A DNA stretch of 16,471 nt from an uncultured Verrucomicrobiota bacterium (GTDB lineage: Bacteria; Verrucomicrobiota; Verrucomicrobiae; Opitutales; Opitutaceae): positions 1 to 16,471 of the forward strand of contig CAMLQS010000084.1 of the NCBI GenBank assembly GCA_946482165.1. Reading direction: 5' to 3'. A program made the position numbers and the translations under genes. Below the pieces are notes generated by a model, which made no database searches, was not told the origin of the DNA, and saw nothing but the letters and a program-made list of their open reading frames with translations. This document shows, piece by piece, positions 7,319-14,306 of the stretch (positions are counted from its first letter, which is position 1; each line of letters starts with the position of its first letter).

Positions 7319-8374
7319 ATGATTTTCGCCTTCAGCGCCGCCGAACTGGCCTCACTGCTCGCCGCTCGCTCCACCCGGGGCGGGACGTCCGCGACGATCC
7401 GAAATATCGCCGCGCTCAAAGACGCCCAACCCGGCGATCTCTCCTTCCTCGGGAATCCGAAATACAAGCCCGAGGTGGCCAGCACCCGGGCTTCGGTCGT
7501 CCTCCTCCCCGCCGACTTCGAGGGCGAGCCCCCCGCCAATCAGCTCTGGCTCCTCGTCGACAACCCCTCCGCCGCGCTCGCCACCCTCTGCGCCCGCCTT
7601 GAGGCTTCTCTTTGGCCCAGGCCTCCCGCCGGCATTCACCCCAGCGCGGTCGTCGATCCCTCCGCGCAAATCGACCCAAGCGCGACCGTGGGTCCGCTTT
7701 GCGTGATCGAAGCCGAGGCCGTTGTCGGCCCGCGCACCGTGCTTCAGGCCCAGGTCTTCCTCGGCCGCGCGGCTCGCGTCGGAACGGACTCCTGGCTCAT
7801 GCCCTCCGCGCACGTCGCCACCGGATGCGTCATCGGCGCCCGCGTTCGCCTTCACGCCGGCGTCGTGGTCGGCGCCGACGGCTTCGGTTATGAATTCCAA
7901 GATGGCCGCCACGTAAAGGTCCCGCAGGTCGGCATCGTCGAGATCCAGGACGACGTCGAGGTCGGCGCCAACACCGCCTTCGACCGCGCCCGCTTCAGCC
8001 GCACCATCGTGGGCCAGGGCACCAAAATCGACAACCTTGTCCAGGTCGGCCACAACGTCGTCATCGGCCGCCACTGCATCATCTGCGCCCAAGTCGGTAT
8101 CAGCGGGAGCGCTACGTTGGAGGACTACGTCGTCCTCGGCGGCCAGGCCGGCGTCGCGGGGCACCTCACGATCGGCAAGGGCGCAAAGGCCGACGGCCAG
8201 ACCGGCATCAACACCACTCTCGCCCCCGGCACCTTCTGGAAGGGCTCGCCCTGCCTTCCTTACCAACTCGAGCAACGCATCAACGTCCTGCGCCAACGCC
8301 TGCCCGACCTCTTCCGCAAGGTCGACTCGATCGCCGGGGAACTGGCCGAGCTAAAAGCGAAAAGCGCCGCCTGA
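7319..8374 (+). CDS. lpxD: UDP-3-O-acylglucosamine N-acyltransferase LpxD
   Basis: LpxD adds the second (N-linked) acyl chain to UDP-3-O-acylglucosamine in lipid A synthesis, using acyl-ACP in the cytoplasm. The 351-residue product has an N-terminal uridine-binding domain (about 1-104, with [17 protein letters not shown] at 33-49). A left-handed beta-helix of hexapeptide repeats follows, from about 106 to 312 ([20 protein letters not shown] at 106-125). A C-terminal helix at about 316-350 completes it. The catalytic His is His245 in VQVGHN, matching E. coli His239, and the GADGFGY motif is at 185-191. The ATG at 7319 is preferred over an upstream TTG at 7283 because it gives a normal LpxD N-terminus. 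The gene implies an LPS-bearing outer membrane. Confidence 0.96.
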   Translation: MIFAFSAAELASLLAARSTRGGTSATIRNIAALKDAQPGDLSFLGNPKYKPEVASTRASVVLLPADFEGEPPANQLWLLVDNPSAALATLCARLEASLWPRPPAGIHPSAVVDPSAQIDPSATVGPLCVIEAEAVVGPRTVLQAQVFLGRAARVGTDSWLMPSAHVATGCVIGARVRLHAGVVVGADGFGYEFQDGRHVKVPQVGIVEIQDDVEVGANTAFDRARFSRTIVGQGTKIDNLVQVGHNVVIGRHCIICAQVGISGSATLEDYVVLGGQAGVAGHLTIGKGAKADGQTGINTTLAPGTFWKGSPCLPYQLEQRINVLRQRLPDLFRKVDSIAGELAELKAKSAA

Positions 8375-8380
8375 CGGCGC
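8352..8380 (-). terminator. Probable terminator of the SDR operon (minus strand)
   Basis: Read on the minus strand, a 6-bp stem (GCGCCG/CGGCGC, 8375-8380 with 8364-8369, 5-nt loop) is followed by TTTTCGCTTTT. It lies 30 bp after the stop of the minus-strand SDR gene and overlaps the lpxD stop codon on the other strand. The stem is short, so this is a moderate call. Confidence 0.5.
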
Positions 8381-8410
8381 CCACGTAAACGCCCTCACGG
8401 TTGCGAAGGC

Positions 8411-9415
8411 TCAGAGCGCCAGCGCATCGCGCTTCGCCAGATACCACGCCACGGTTTCCTCGAGCCCGGCGCGCAGTTCCGTCCGCGGCGCCCAGCCGAG
8501 GCGTTCGCGGGCCTTCGTGATGTCGAGATACTTCACCGACCGCACCTGAGGCCCGGTTATCAGCGGATCCTCCGGCACCGATTGCTTCGCCACGGCGTTC
8601 CACGAGCGCGTGAGCTCGGCCATGGCATCGCGCAAGGACAACGGCGCGCCGGATCCAAAGTTGAAGGCTTCGCCACACACGCCCGCGTCATCGAGCCGCT
8701 CCGCCGCCGCGAGGTAGCCTAGCGCCATGTCGCGGACGTGCAGCAGCTCGAGCACGTTCGTGCCATCGGTGCCGTCGATGAGCGGCCGTTCGCCGCGCAT
8801 GAGCCGGCGAATCGACACCGGCACGATACGCGTGAAGTTCGTGTCGCCGGGACCGTAGGTGTTCATCCAGCGGCACACCGCGGTCCGCATGCCATAGATT
8901 TTGGCGTAGCAGCGCACCGCGATGTCGGCGGCCACTTTCGTCGGCGCATAAATATTGGCGGCGGGCAACGGCGGCGCGTCTTCGGGTATCGCGGCGATGG
9001 TGTCGGTCGCGCCATAATACGCGCCCGAAGAAGCGAAGACCACGCGTTTTGACCTTCGCGAAAGCCGGCAAGCCTCGAGCACATGATAAGTGCCCATCAC
9101 GTTGAGCTCGGCGGTCTCCAGCGGAAGCGCGTTCGAGATCGTAACGATCGGCTGGGCGGCGAGGAGAAACACCGTGTCCGGCTCCAATCGCGCGATCAGC
9201 AACTTCATCGCCACCGCATCGCAAACATCGGCGGTGACTGCGCCCACGCGCGCCTCGACGTTCGAAAGTCGCAGATAGGAGTCCGCCGGAAACGCCCGGT
9301 CGAGCACCGTCACCGCCGCCCCGCGCGCGAGCAATTGCTCGCAGAGATGCGCTCCGCCAAAACCCGCACCCCCGATCACGAGCGCGCGGTGTCCCTTCCA
9401 AAAATCGGCGGCCAT
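8411..9415 (-). CDS. NAD-dependent epimerase/dehydratase (extended SDR), downstream gene of pair
   Basis: This is an extended short-chain dehydrogenase/reductase of the sugar-nucleotide type. The 334-residue protein opens with FWKGHRALVIGGAGFGG, whose Rossmann motif GxxGxxG is Gly15, Gly18 and Gly21. FLLAAQP lies at 83-89. The catalytic set is Ser129/Ser130 in FASSGAYYG plus Tyr156 and Lys160 (YAPTK). NTYGPGDTNF follows the active site as in GDP-mannose, UDP-glucose and dTDP-glucose enzymes. The substrate cannot be read from the sequence. The start resembles CDP-glucose 4,6-dehydratases (FWxGKRV), but the rest is generic. Its ATG lies 10 bp after the stop of the other SDR gene, so the two are almost certainly one operon, probably for surface polysaccharide. 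Confidence 0.9.
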   Translation of the reverse strand: MAADFWKGHRALVIGGAGFGGAHLCEQLLARGAAVTVLDRAFPADSYLRLSNVEARVGAVTADVCDAVAMKLLIARLEPDTVFLLAAQPIVTISNALPLETAELNVMGTYHVLEACRLSRRSKRVVFASSGAYYGATDTIAAIPEDAPPLPAANIYAPTKVAADIAVRCYAKIYGMRTAVCRWMNTYGPGDTNFTRIVPVSIRRLMRGERPLIDGTDGTNVLELLHVRDMALGYLAAAERLDDAGVCGEAFNFGSGAPLSLRDAMAELTRSWNAVAKQSVPEDPLITGPQVRSVKYLDITKARERLGWAPRTELRAGLEETVAWYLAKRDALAL

Positions 9416-9425
9416 GGCTTTGGAC

Positions 9426-10697
9426 TCAGCCAGCCCGCACGGTCAGCAACGCCTGGCTCTCCGCGATGCCGTCCTTGCGGCTCGCGCCCCAAGTTCCATC
9501 GGGCTGATTAAAATACCAGAGGTAGAACAAAATCGTGCGGCGCAATCCGTCATCGAACGAGACGGACGGCGTGAACCCCGCGACGTTTTTGATCTTCGTG
9601 CCGCTGAGGTGCTGCTTGGATATCGCGACCACGCCCGACACCGTTTGCGTAAGCCGGATGTAGCGGCTCCAGATGAGGTTGGCCAGACGCGGATCCCCGC
9701 CGGAACGCATGGCGTCTTCCTGCATGCCCGCGACCATATCGACGATATCGCGAAGCACGTCAGGCGTCGGAGAGTAATGGACGCCCGGCAGGTTGAACAC
9801 CGAACCGCGGCACTTTGGTTCGCGCGCGAGCGCCATGAAAGCCCGCGCCGCGTCTTCGACATAGAGGTAGTCGCGGTGGTGTTGCAGACTGCTGTAATAC
9901 AGCTCGGGCGCGTCGTGGTTGCGGAAGATGTCTCGCATCGCCTTCGGAACCAAGCGGTAATCCGTATTGAAGTCATAGGGACCGAACAGATTGCACATCC
10001 GAAGCACGATCGTATCCAGGCCCAGCGCCTGGTGATAGGTGGCGGAGAAAATATCCGCCGCGAGCTTGGCGGCGTCGTAGACTCCGACGCCGCGCAGTTC
10101 GGACTTCTCCTCGTCGTAGGGAAGGTCGTCGGACTCGCCGTAGACCTTGTCGGTCGAGGAATACAACAGCACCGGGCGCTTGTCCGAGGGCAGCAGGCGA
10201 GCCGCCTCGGCAAGATTCACGAAGCCCATCGTGTTCGCGAGGATCGTCGCGTAAGGGTCGTGCATCGCCTTCTCGACCGTCGTCGCGCCCGCCGCGAGAT
10301 GGAAGATAAAGTCGTAGCGCCCACGATGCACGATCTCCTGCATGCGAGCCTTGTCGGTGATGTCGGCCTCCACCACGTCGAGTTTATCGCGAAGCCCCGC
10401 CAGATCGATCTGCGAGCCATGGGCTGGCAGGGTGTCGCAATCCAACGCCGTCACTCGCGCGCCCGCCGCGTGAAGGGCGCGCGAAAGATGCCCGCCCACG
10501 AAACCGAAGGCTCCGGTGATCAACGCCCGCCGGCCGGTCCAGAACTCGCGGTCACGATCAATGCTTTCAGCCAAAGCGGGGCTGGGCCACGAATCGGGAA
10601 TGATCGCACCTTTCGCATCCTCGATCGGACCGGAAAAAGCGCTTCCGTCTGCATAGGGGAAAAGAGGACGACCGGTTTCTTCAGCTGGGAATTTCAT
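9426..10697 (-). CDS. NAD-dependent epimerase/dehydratase (extended SDR), first gene of pair
   Basis: This is a second extended SDR enzyme of the sugar-nucleotide 4,6-dehydratase/epimerase type, 423 residues from the ATG at 10697. Residues 1-50 are a leader unlike the core family. The Rossmann segment FWTGRRALITGAFGFVGGH (52-70) follows, with Gly62, Gly65 and Gly68. The active site has YSSTDKVYGE (179-188) with Tyr207 and Lys211 (YDAAK). RDYLYVEDAARAF is a typical substrate-domain segment. The STDKVYG signature is common in 4,6-dehydratases, so that activity is a reasonable guess, unproven. A reading 36 codons longer has no family support. It is the upstream gene of the operon and is transcribed away from prs across a structured intergenic region. 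Confidence 0.9.
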   Translation of the reverse strand: MKFPAEETGRPLFPYADGSAFSGPIEDAKGAIIPDSWPSPALAESIDRDREFWTGRRALITGAFGFVGGHLSRALHAAGARVTALDCDTLPAHGSQIDLAGLRDKLDVVEADITDKARMQEIVHRGRYDFIFHLAAGATTVEKAMHDPYATILANTMGFVNLAEAARLLPSDKRPVLLYSSTDKVYGESDDLPYDEEKSELRGVGVYDAAKLAADIFSATYHQALGLDTIVLRMCNLFGPYDFNTDYRLVPKAMRDIFRNHDAPELYYSSLQHHRDYLYVEDAARAFMALAREPKCRGSVFNLPGVHYSPTPDVLRDIVDMVAGMQEDAMRSGGDPRLANLIWSRYIRLTQTVSGVVAISKQHLSGTKIKNVAGFTPSVSFDDGLRRTILFYLWYFNQPDGTWGASRKDGIAESQALLTVRAG

Positions 10698-10721
10698 GCG
10701 TGTGGGTGATGGCCTTGACCG

Positions 10722-10811
10722 CGCCTCTGCGTCCGCCCCTCGTCCCGTGCAAGACGGGACTTGCCCGCCGCCGCGGCCCCGTTTTCGCAGCCAGAGGCGT
10801 TTCACGAGGGG
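10722..10811. repeat. Interleaved inverted repeats between the SDR operon and prs
   Basis: The 264-bp divergent region has two perfect 8-bp complementary pairs in crossed order. CGCCTCTG (10722-10729) pairs with CAGAGGCG (10792-10799), and CCCCTCGT (10736-10743) pairs with ACGAGGGG (10804-10811). A hairpin GTCCCGT/ACGGGAC lies at 10742-10760, and another, GTCCGG/CCGGAC, at 10847-10865. The crossed order would permit a pseudoknot or competing folds in a transcript of either strand. The region must also hold promoters for prs and the SDR operon, but no clear -35/-10 pair is visible. Confidence 0.5.
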
Positions 10812-10961
10812 AACGCGCCTCGTCGAGGTATACGCCCCCCGCTCAAGTCCGGAAAAGTCCCGGACGCCGCGCCTATCCGCCGCACCGGGCGGGTGGGGAT
10901 GAAATTTCCTTTCCGCCGGCTCGGGGCTTGTCAGCCTCCGCGTTCCTTCACCACACCACGA

Positions 10962-11909
10962 ATGAGCGCCACCCGCCTGAAGATCTTCTCCGGCAATTCA
11001 AATCGGCCCCTCGCCGAGGAGATCTGCAAACATGTGGGGGTGCCGCTCGGCGAAGCCACCGTCACCTCGTTTCCCGACGGGGAATCCTTCGTCAAAATCA
11101 ACGAAAACGTCCGGGGACACGATATTTACCTCGTCCAGTCGACGTGCACGCCGACCAACCATCACCTGATGGAGTTGCTCATCATGATCGACGCCGCCAA
11201 GCGCGCGTCGGCGCAGCGCATCACCGCCGTGATCCCCTTCTACGGCTACGCCCGTCAGGATCGCAAAGACCAGCCGCGCGTGCCGATCACCGCCAAGCTC
11301 GTGGCTGATTTGCTCACGTCGGCCGGCGCCCACCGCGTGCTCACGATGGACCTGCACTCCCAGCAGATCCAAGGCTTCTTCAACATTCCCGTCGACCACC
11401 TCTTCGCCTCGCCCGTCATCTTCAAATACCTCGAGCGCTTCAAAGCGGAAAACCTCGTCGTCTGCTCTCCCGACGTGGGCGGCATGAAAATGGCCGCGGC
11501 TTACGCCGGCGCCCTCGGCACCGGCCTGGGCATGGTGTGGAAAAAACGCACCTCCGCCACCACGGTCGAATCCGTCAATATCGTGGGCGACGTTGAGGGA
11601 AAAGACGTGCTCATCGTCGACGACATCACCGAGACCGCCGGCACGCTCGTCAACGCCGCCAAGCTCCTCCGCGCCCATGGCGCCAAATCCGTGCGAGCCG
11701 CCGTATCCCACGCCCTCCTCGGCCCGATGGCTTACGAACGCCTTCGCGCCGGTGACATCGACGAGCTCATTACCACCAATTCGATCCCCCTCGAGACTCG
11801 CGGCCTCCCCATCACCATCCTCAGCGTCGCGCCCCTCCTCGCCGAAGCGATCGTCCGCATCAATAACAACGAATCCGTCACCAGCCTGTTCAAGGTGAAA
11901 GGCTTCTAG
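10962..11909 (+). CDS. prs: Ribose-phosphate pyrophosphokinase
   Basis: Prs makes PRPP from ribose 5-phosphate and ATP, the precursor for nucleotides, histidine, tryptophan and NAD. The ATG at 10962 gives 315 residues, the exact usual length. In-frame sequence upstream is not family-like. Signatures are KIFSGNSNRPLAEEI (7-21), TSFPDGE (35-41) and FYGYARQDRK (93-102). MDLHSQQIQGFF (129-140) carries His132. SPDVGG lies at 169-174, and the PRPP-binding loop VDDITETAGT at 219-228 has TET in place of the common IDT. The PRPP-consuming pyrE is about 1.7 kb downstream on the other strand. An intrinsic terminator follows. Confidence 0.97.
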   Translation: MSATRLKIFSGNSNRPLAEEICKHVGVPLGEATVTSFPDGESFVKINENVRGHDIYLVQSTCTPTNHHLMELLIMIDAAKRASAQRITAVIPFYGYARQDRKDQPRVPITAKLVADLLTSAGAHRVLTMDLHSQQIQGFFNIPVDHLFASPVIFKYLERFKAENLVVCSPDVGGMKMAAAYAGALGTGLGMVWKKRTSATTVESVNIVGDVEGKDVLIVDDITETAGTLVNAAKLLRAHGAKSVRAAVSHALLGPMAYERLRAGDIDELITTNSIPLETRGLPITILSVAPLLAEAIVRINNNESVTSLFKVKGF

Positions 11910-11924
11910 GCCGGGGACCCCAAG

Positions 11925-11945
11925 GGCTGCCTATGGGAGGCGGCC
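11925..11945 (+). other. Extra hairpin in the prs 3' untranslated region
   Basis: GGCTGCCT (11925-11932) pairs with AGGCGGCC (11938-11945) through eight pairs including one G-U, with a 5-nt loop, just ahead of the prs terminator. It may stabilise the 3' end of the mRNA. No T-run follows it, so it is not itself a terminator. Confidence 0.4.
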
Positions 11946-11959
11946 ATCTGTAAATTTCG

Positions 11960-11989
11960 GCCGGAAGCGCGTGTCGCTTCCGGCTTTTT
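11960..11989 (+). terminator. Rho-independent terminator after prs
   Basis: A perfect 10-bp stem (GCCGGAAGCG at 11960-11969, CGCTTCCGGC at 11975-11984) with a CGTGT loop is followed by five T residues and, after one G and one C, five more. It lies 50 bp after the prs stop and separates prs from the protease gene. Confidence 0.93.
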
Positions 11990-12062
11990 GCTTTTTAAAC
12001 CGATCCGGAGGCGGGGAACCTCCTCCCTTGCGCGCCGGTCAATCCGCATTCCCTTACCGTCC

Positions 12063-13490
12063 ATGAAACTCCGATTCCTCGCGTCCCGCACCCTGTTCAC
12101 TGCGCTGCTTGGGCTCGCCCTCCTGCCCGCCTGCCGCGCGCAAGAAGGCAAATCGTCCGCCGCCCCGCTCGACCTGAAGCTCGACCTTGCGCCCCTTTCC
12201 GCCTCGGCCGATCACCCGCGCGCCACCTCCTACGCCGACGTGATTTCCCCGGTCCAGCCGGCCGTCGTCTCCGTCTACTCCAGCAAGATCGTGCGCCAGC
12301 GCCTGCAGATGCCCGACATCTTCCGGCAGTTCTACGACGGCCCCTCCGAGCGCGAGCAAAAGCTGGAAGGGCTCGGCTCCGGGGTTATCGTATCAAAGAA
12401 TGGATACGTCCTCACCAACAACCACGTGGTCGCCGAGGCCGACGAGCTCAAGGTCGCCCTCTCCGACGGGCGCGAGTTTCCCGCCAAGCTCATCGGCACC
12501 GATCCCAAGACCGACGTCGCCGTGATCCGCATCGAGGCGGAGAACCTGCCGGTCGCCACTCTCGCCGACAGCGACAAGCTCCGCGTCGGCGACATCGTCT
12601 TCGCCATCGGCAATCCCCTCGGCGTCGGCCAGACCGTCACCATGGGCATCGTGTCCGCCACCAGCCGCCGCATCGGCATCCTGGAAAACAAACAGACCGG
12701 CGGCTACGAGAACTTCATCCAGACGGATGCCGCCATCAACCAAGGCAATTCCGGCGGCGCCCTGATCGACGCCCAAGGCCGCCTCGTCGGCATCAACACC
12801 GCCATCCTTTCGGGCGCCGGCGGCAACATCGGCATCGGTTTCGCCATTCCGATAAACATGGCGTCGTCCATCCTCACCAGCCTCGTGGAAACCGGCTCGG
12901 TGCAGCGCGGCATGCTCGGCGTGGGCGGAGACGATCTTAAGCCCGATGTCGCCGAAGCGCTTGGCCTCAAGAAGGACCAACGCGGCGTCATCGTCACCAA
13001 CCTCACCAAAGACGGCCCCGCCGCCAAAGCCGGCGTGCAACGCAGCGACGTCATCGTCGCCATCGACGGGCGCCCCGTCACCACCTTCTTCGAACTGCGC
13101 AACTCAATCGCGGCGCGCACCCCCGGCTCGGCGGTCGAGCTGCGCGTCCTTCGGGACGGAAAGGAACGCACGCTCAAGGTCACGCTCGGCTCGCTCGACG
13201 GGGCTCTCGCCGTTTCCGAGCTCCTTCCCGGCGTGACCGTCAAACCCCTCGACGACGAAATGCGCCGCCAGGTCGGCGCTCCCCGCGACCTCTCCGGCCT
13301 CGTCATCACCGATGTCGCCGAAAATTCCCCCTACGCCTCGCGCCTGACGCCCGGCATGGTCATCGTCGAAATCAATCGCGACCCGGTGGGCGATCTCGAA
13401 GACGCCCGCTCGCTGCTGAAGCCCGGCCGCAATCTCCTTATCGTCTACATCCGCGGCATGTTCAGCCCCATCGCCATCAGCCTCAAGTGA
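12063..13490 (+). CDS. degP: DegP/DegQ (HtrA) family periplasmic serine protease
   Basis: This family degrades, and partly chaperones, misfolded envelope proteins. The 475-residue product has an N-terminal signal (Lys/Arg then hydrophobic 10-22). It contains LLPACRAQ, so the protein is either cleaved by signal peptidase I after CRA or lipidated at Cys24. The trypsin-like domain has His121 (TNNHVV), Asp151 (KTDVAVIR) and Ser230 (GNSGGAL), so the triad is complete. Two PDZ domains follow at about 283-375 and 388-470. Loop LA has a typical hydrophobic segment near 83-91 (MPDIFRQFY). The ATG at 12063 is chosen because it starts the signal peptide. Sequence alone does not separate DegP from DegQ. 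It is monocistronic and bounded by terminators. Confidence 0.94.
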   Translation: MKLRFLASRTLFTALLGLALLPACRAQEGKSSAAPLDLKLDLAPLSASADHPRATSYADVISPVQPAVVSVYSSKIVRQRLQMPDIFRQFYDGPSEREQKLEGLGSGVIVSKNGYVLTNNHVVAEADELKVALSDGREFPAKLIGTDPKTDVAVIRIEAENLPVATLADSDKLRVGDIVFAIGNPLGVGQTVTMGIVSATSRRIGILENKQTGGYENFIQTDAAINQGNSGGALIDAQGRLVGINTAILSGAGGNIGIGFAIPINMASSILTSLVETGSVQRGMLGVGGDDLKPDVAEALGLKKDQRGVIVTNLTKDGPAAKAGVQRSDVIVAIDGRPVTTFFELRNSIAARTPGSAVELRVLRDGKERTLKVTLGSLDGALAVSELLPGVTVKPLDDEMRRQVGAPRDLSGLVITDVAENSPYASRLTPGMVIVEINRDPVGDLEDARSLLKPGRNLLIVYIRGMFSPIAISLK

Positions 13491-13520
13491 GGCGCCGCCG
13501 CCTGCCTTCGTGAAAAGCAA

Positions 13521-13553
13521 AAAGGCGCCGGCCCTGCGGCCGGCGCCTTTCTT
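13521..13553. terminator. Bidirectional terminator between the protease gene and pyrE
   Basis: A perfect 10-bp stem (GGCGCCGGCC at 13524-13533, GGCCGGCGCC at 13538-13547) with a CTGC loop is flanked by A residues on the left and TTTCTT on the right. It gives a T-run when read from either strand, as fits two convergent genes whose stops lie 97 bp apart. Confidence 0.9.
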
Positions 13554-13587
13554 CGTTCAGTCACGCGGAATCGGCTCGCGTGTTCGC

Positions 13588-14166
13588 TCAGCTGCCCGGC
13601 TTCTCCACCGGCAGCGCGACGAGTTCGGGCGGCAATTTGTCCGCCTCATAGGTGGGAAAGCTCAGCTCCAGCAGCGATATCGCCGGCACATCGAAACGCA
13701 TCGTGCCCGCGCTGCGATCCACCAGCATGCCCACCGCAACCGGCACGCCCCCTCCTTTGCGCACGATGTCGAGGCACTCGAGCACACGACCGCCGCGAGT
13801 CACGACGTCCTCGACGATCAAGACGCGTTCGCCCGGGGCGAATTTGAAGCCGCGGCGCAGAACCAGGCGGTCGTTCTCCTTCTCCGCGAAGATATAGCGA
13901 ACCTTCGCCCGGCGAGCGACCTCCTGCCCGATCACCAGGCCGCCCATCGCAGGCGCGAGAACCGTGACGAAATCCAGGCCGCCCGCGCTCTTGAGCTTCG
14001 CCACCAGCAACTCGGCGAGCCGCTCGACCGCCCCCATGTCCTGGCACACCTGCGCGCACTGGAAATAGTGGCCGCTGTGCAGGCCCGAGCGCAGCACGAA
14101 GTGGCCGCGCAGCAAGGCGCGCGTGCGAGTGAAGATGTCGAGAATCTCTTGTTGGGATGCGTCCAT
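13588..14166 (-). CDS. pyrE: Orotate phosphoribosyltransferase
   Basis: PyrE joins orotate to PRPP to make OMP in pyrimidine synthesis. The 192-residue product from the ATG at 14166 shows FVLRSGLHSGHYFQC (23-37) and the substrate region VLAPAMGGLVIG (69-80). The flexible catalytic loop is EKENDRLVLRRGF (95-107), and the PRPP-binding motif VLIVEDVVTRGG is at 115-126. An upstream in-frame ATG at 14223 would add 19 residues with no family support. The gene is transcribed toward the protease gene and ends before a bidirectional terminator. A small hairpin precedes its start. No Shine-Dalgarno sequence is present. Confidence 0.95.
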   Translation of the reverse strand: MDASQQEILDIFTRTRALLRGHFVLRSGLHSGHYFQCAQVCQDMGAVERLAELLVAKLKSAGGLDFVTVLAPAMGGLVIGQEVARRAKVRYIFAEKENDRLVLRRGFKFAPGERVLIVEDVVTRGGRVLECLDIVRKGGGVPVAVGMLVDRSAGTMRFDVPAISLLELSFPTYEADKLPPELVALPVEKPGS

Positions 14167-14189
14167 GGATTTGGCGTTTGGAAACGGCA

Positions 14190-14210
14190 CCCTGCCGCGT
14201 CCCGACAGGG
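14190..14210 (-). promoter_or_regulatory. Hairpin in the pyrE leader
   Basis: CCCTG (14190-14194) and CAGGG (14206-14210) form a stem that extends by two more pairs past one mismatch to a 5-nt loop. It starts 24 bp upstream of the pyrE ATG. pyr genes are often controlled through leader structures, but no T-run follows, so a role in attenuation is only a guess. Confidence 0.3.
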
Positions 14211-14251
14211 AAATCCAAGCCAAACTTCCGTCCCGCCCCCGGCGGCCCGCC

Positions 14252-14286
14252 GAACATCGGCCATTGGTCGTTGGACATTGGTCCGT
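14252..14286. repeat. Degenerate 7-bp tandem repeat (consensus GGNCATT)
   Basis: Five consecutive heptamers are visible: GAACATC, GGCCATT, GGTCGTT, GGACATT, GGTCCGT. Each starts with G and has C at position 4 (consensus GGNCATT). They lie between the divergent pyrE and HTH-MBL genes, outside the coding regions as I start them. From memory, similar heptad arrays occur scattered in Verrucomicrobiota and Lentisphaerota genomes and produce spurious short translations. Confidence 0.5.
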
Positions 14287-14306
14287 CCGAGGGCTTCGCT
14301 CGCGGC

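Noticed and set aside
9414..10709. Plus-strand open frame of about 430 codons antisense to the first SDR gene
   Set aside because: The minus strand carries complete Rossmann and YxxxK motifs. The plus-strand translation matches no family and is the usual antisense shadow.
14252..14286. Heptamer array as a CRISPR
   Set aside because: The units are 7 bp, degenerate and contiguous, with no spacers, and no cas genes are present.
14157..14306. N-terminal extension of the HTH-MBL protein to the ATG at 14157
   Set aside because: It would translate the heptamer repeat and overlap the pyrE start. The helix-turn-helix begins cleanly after the ATG at 14307.
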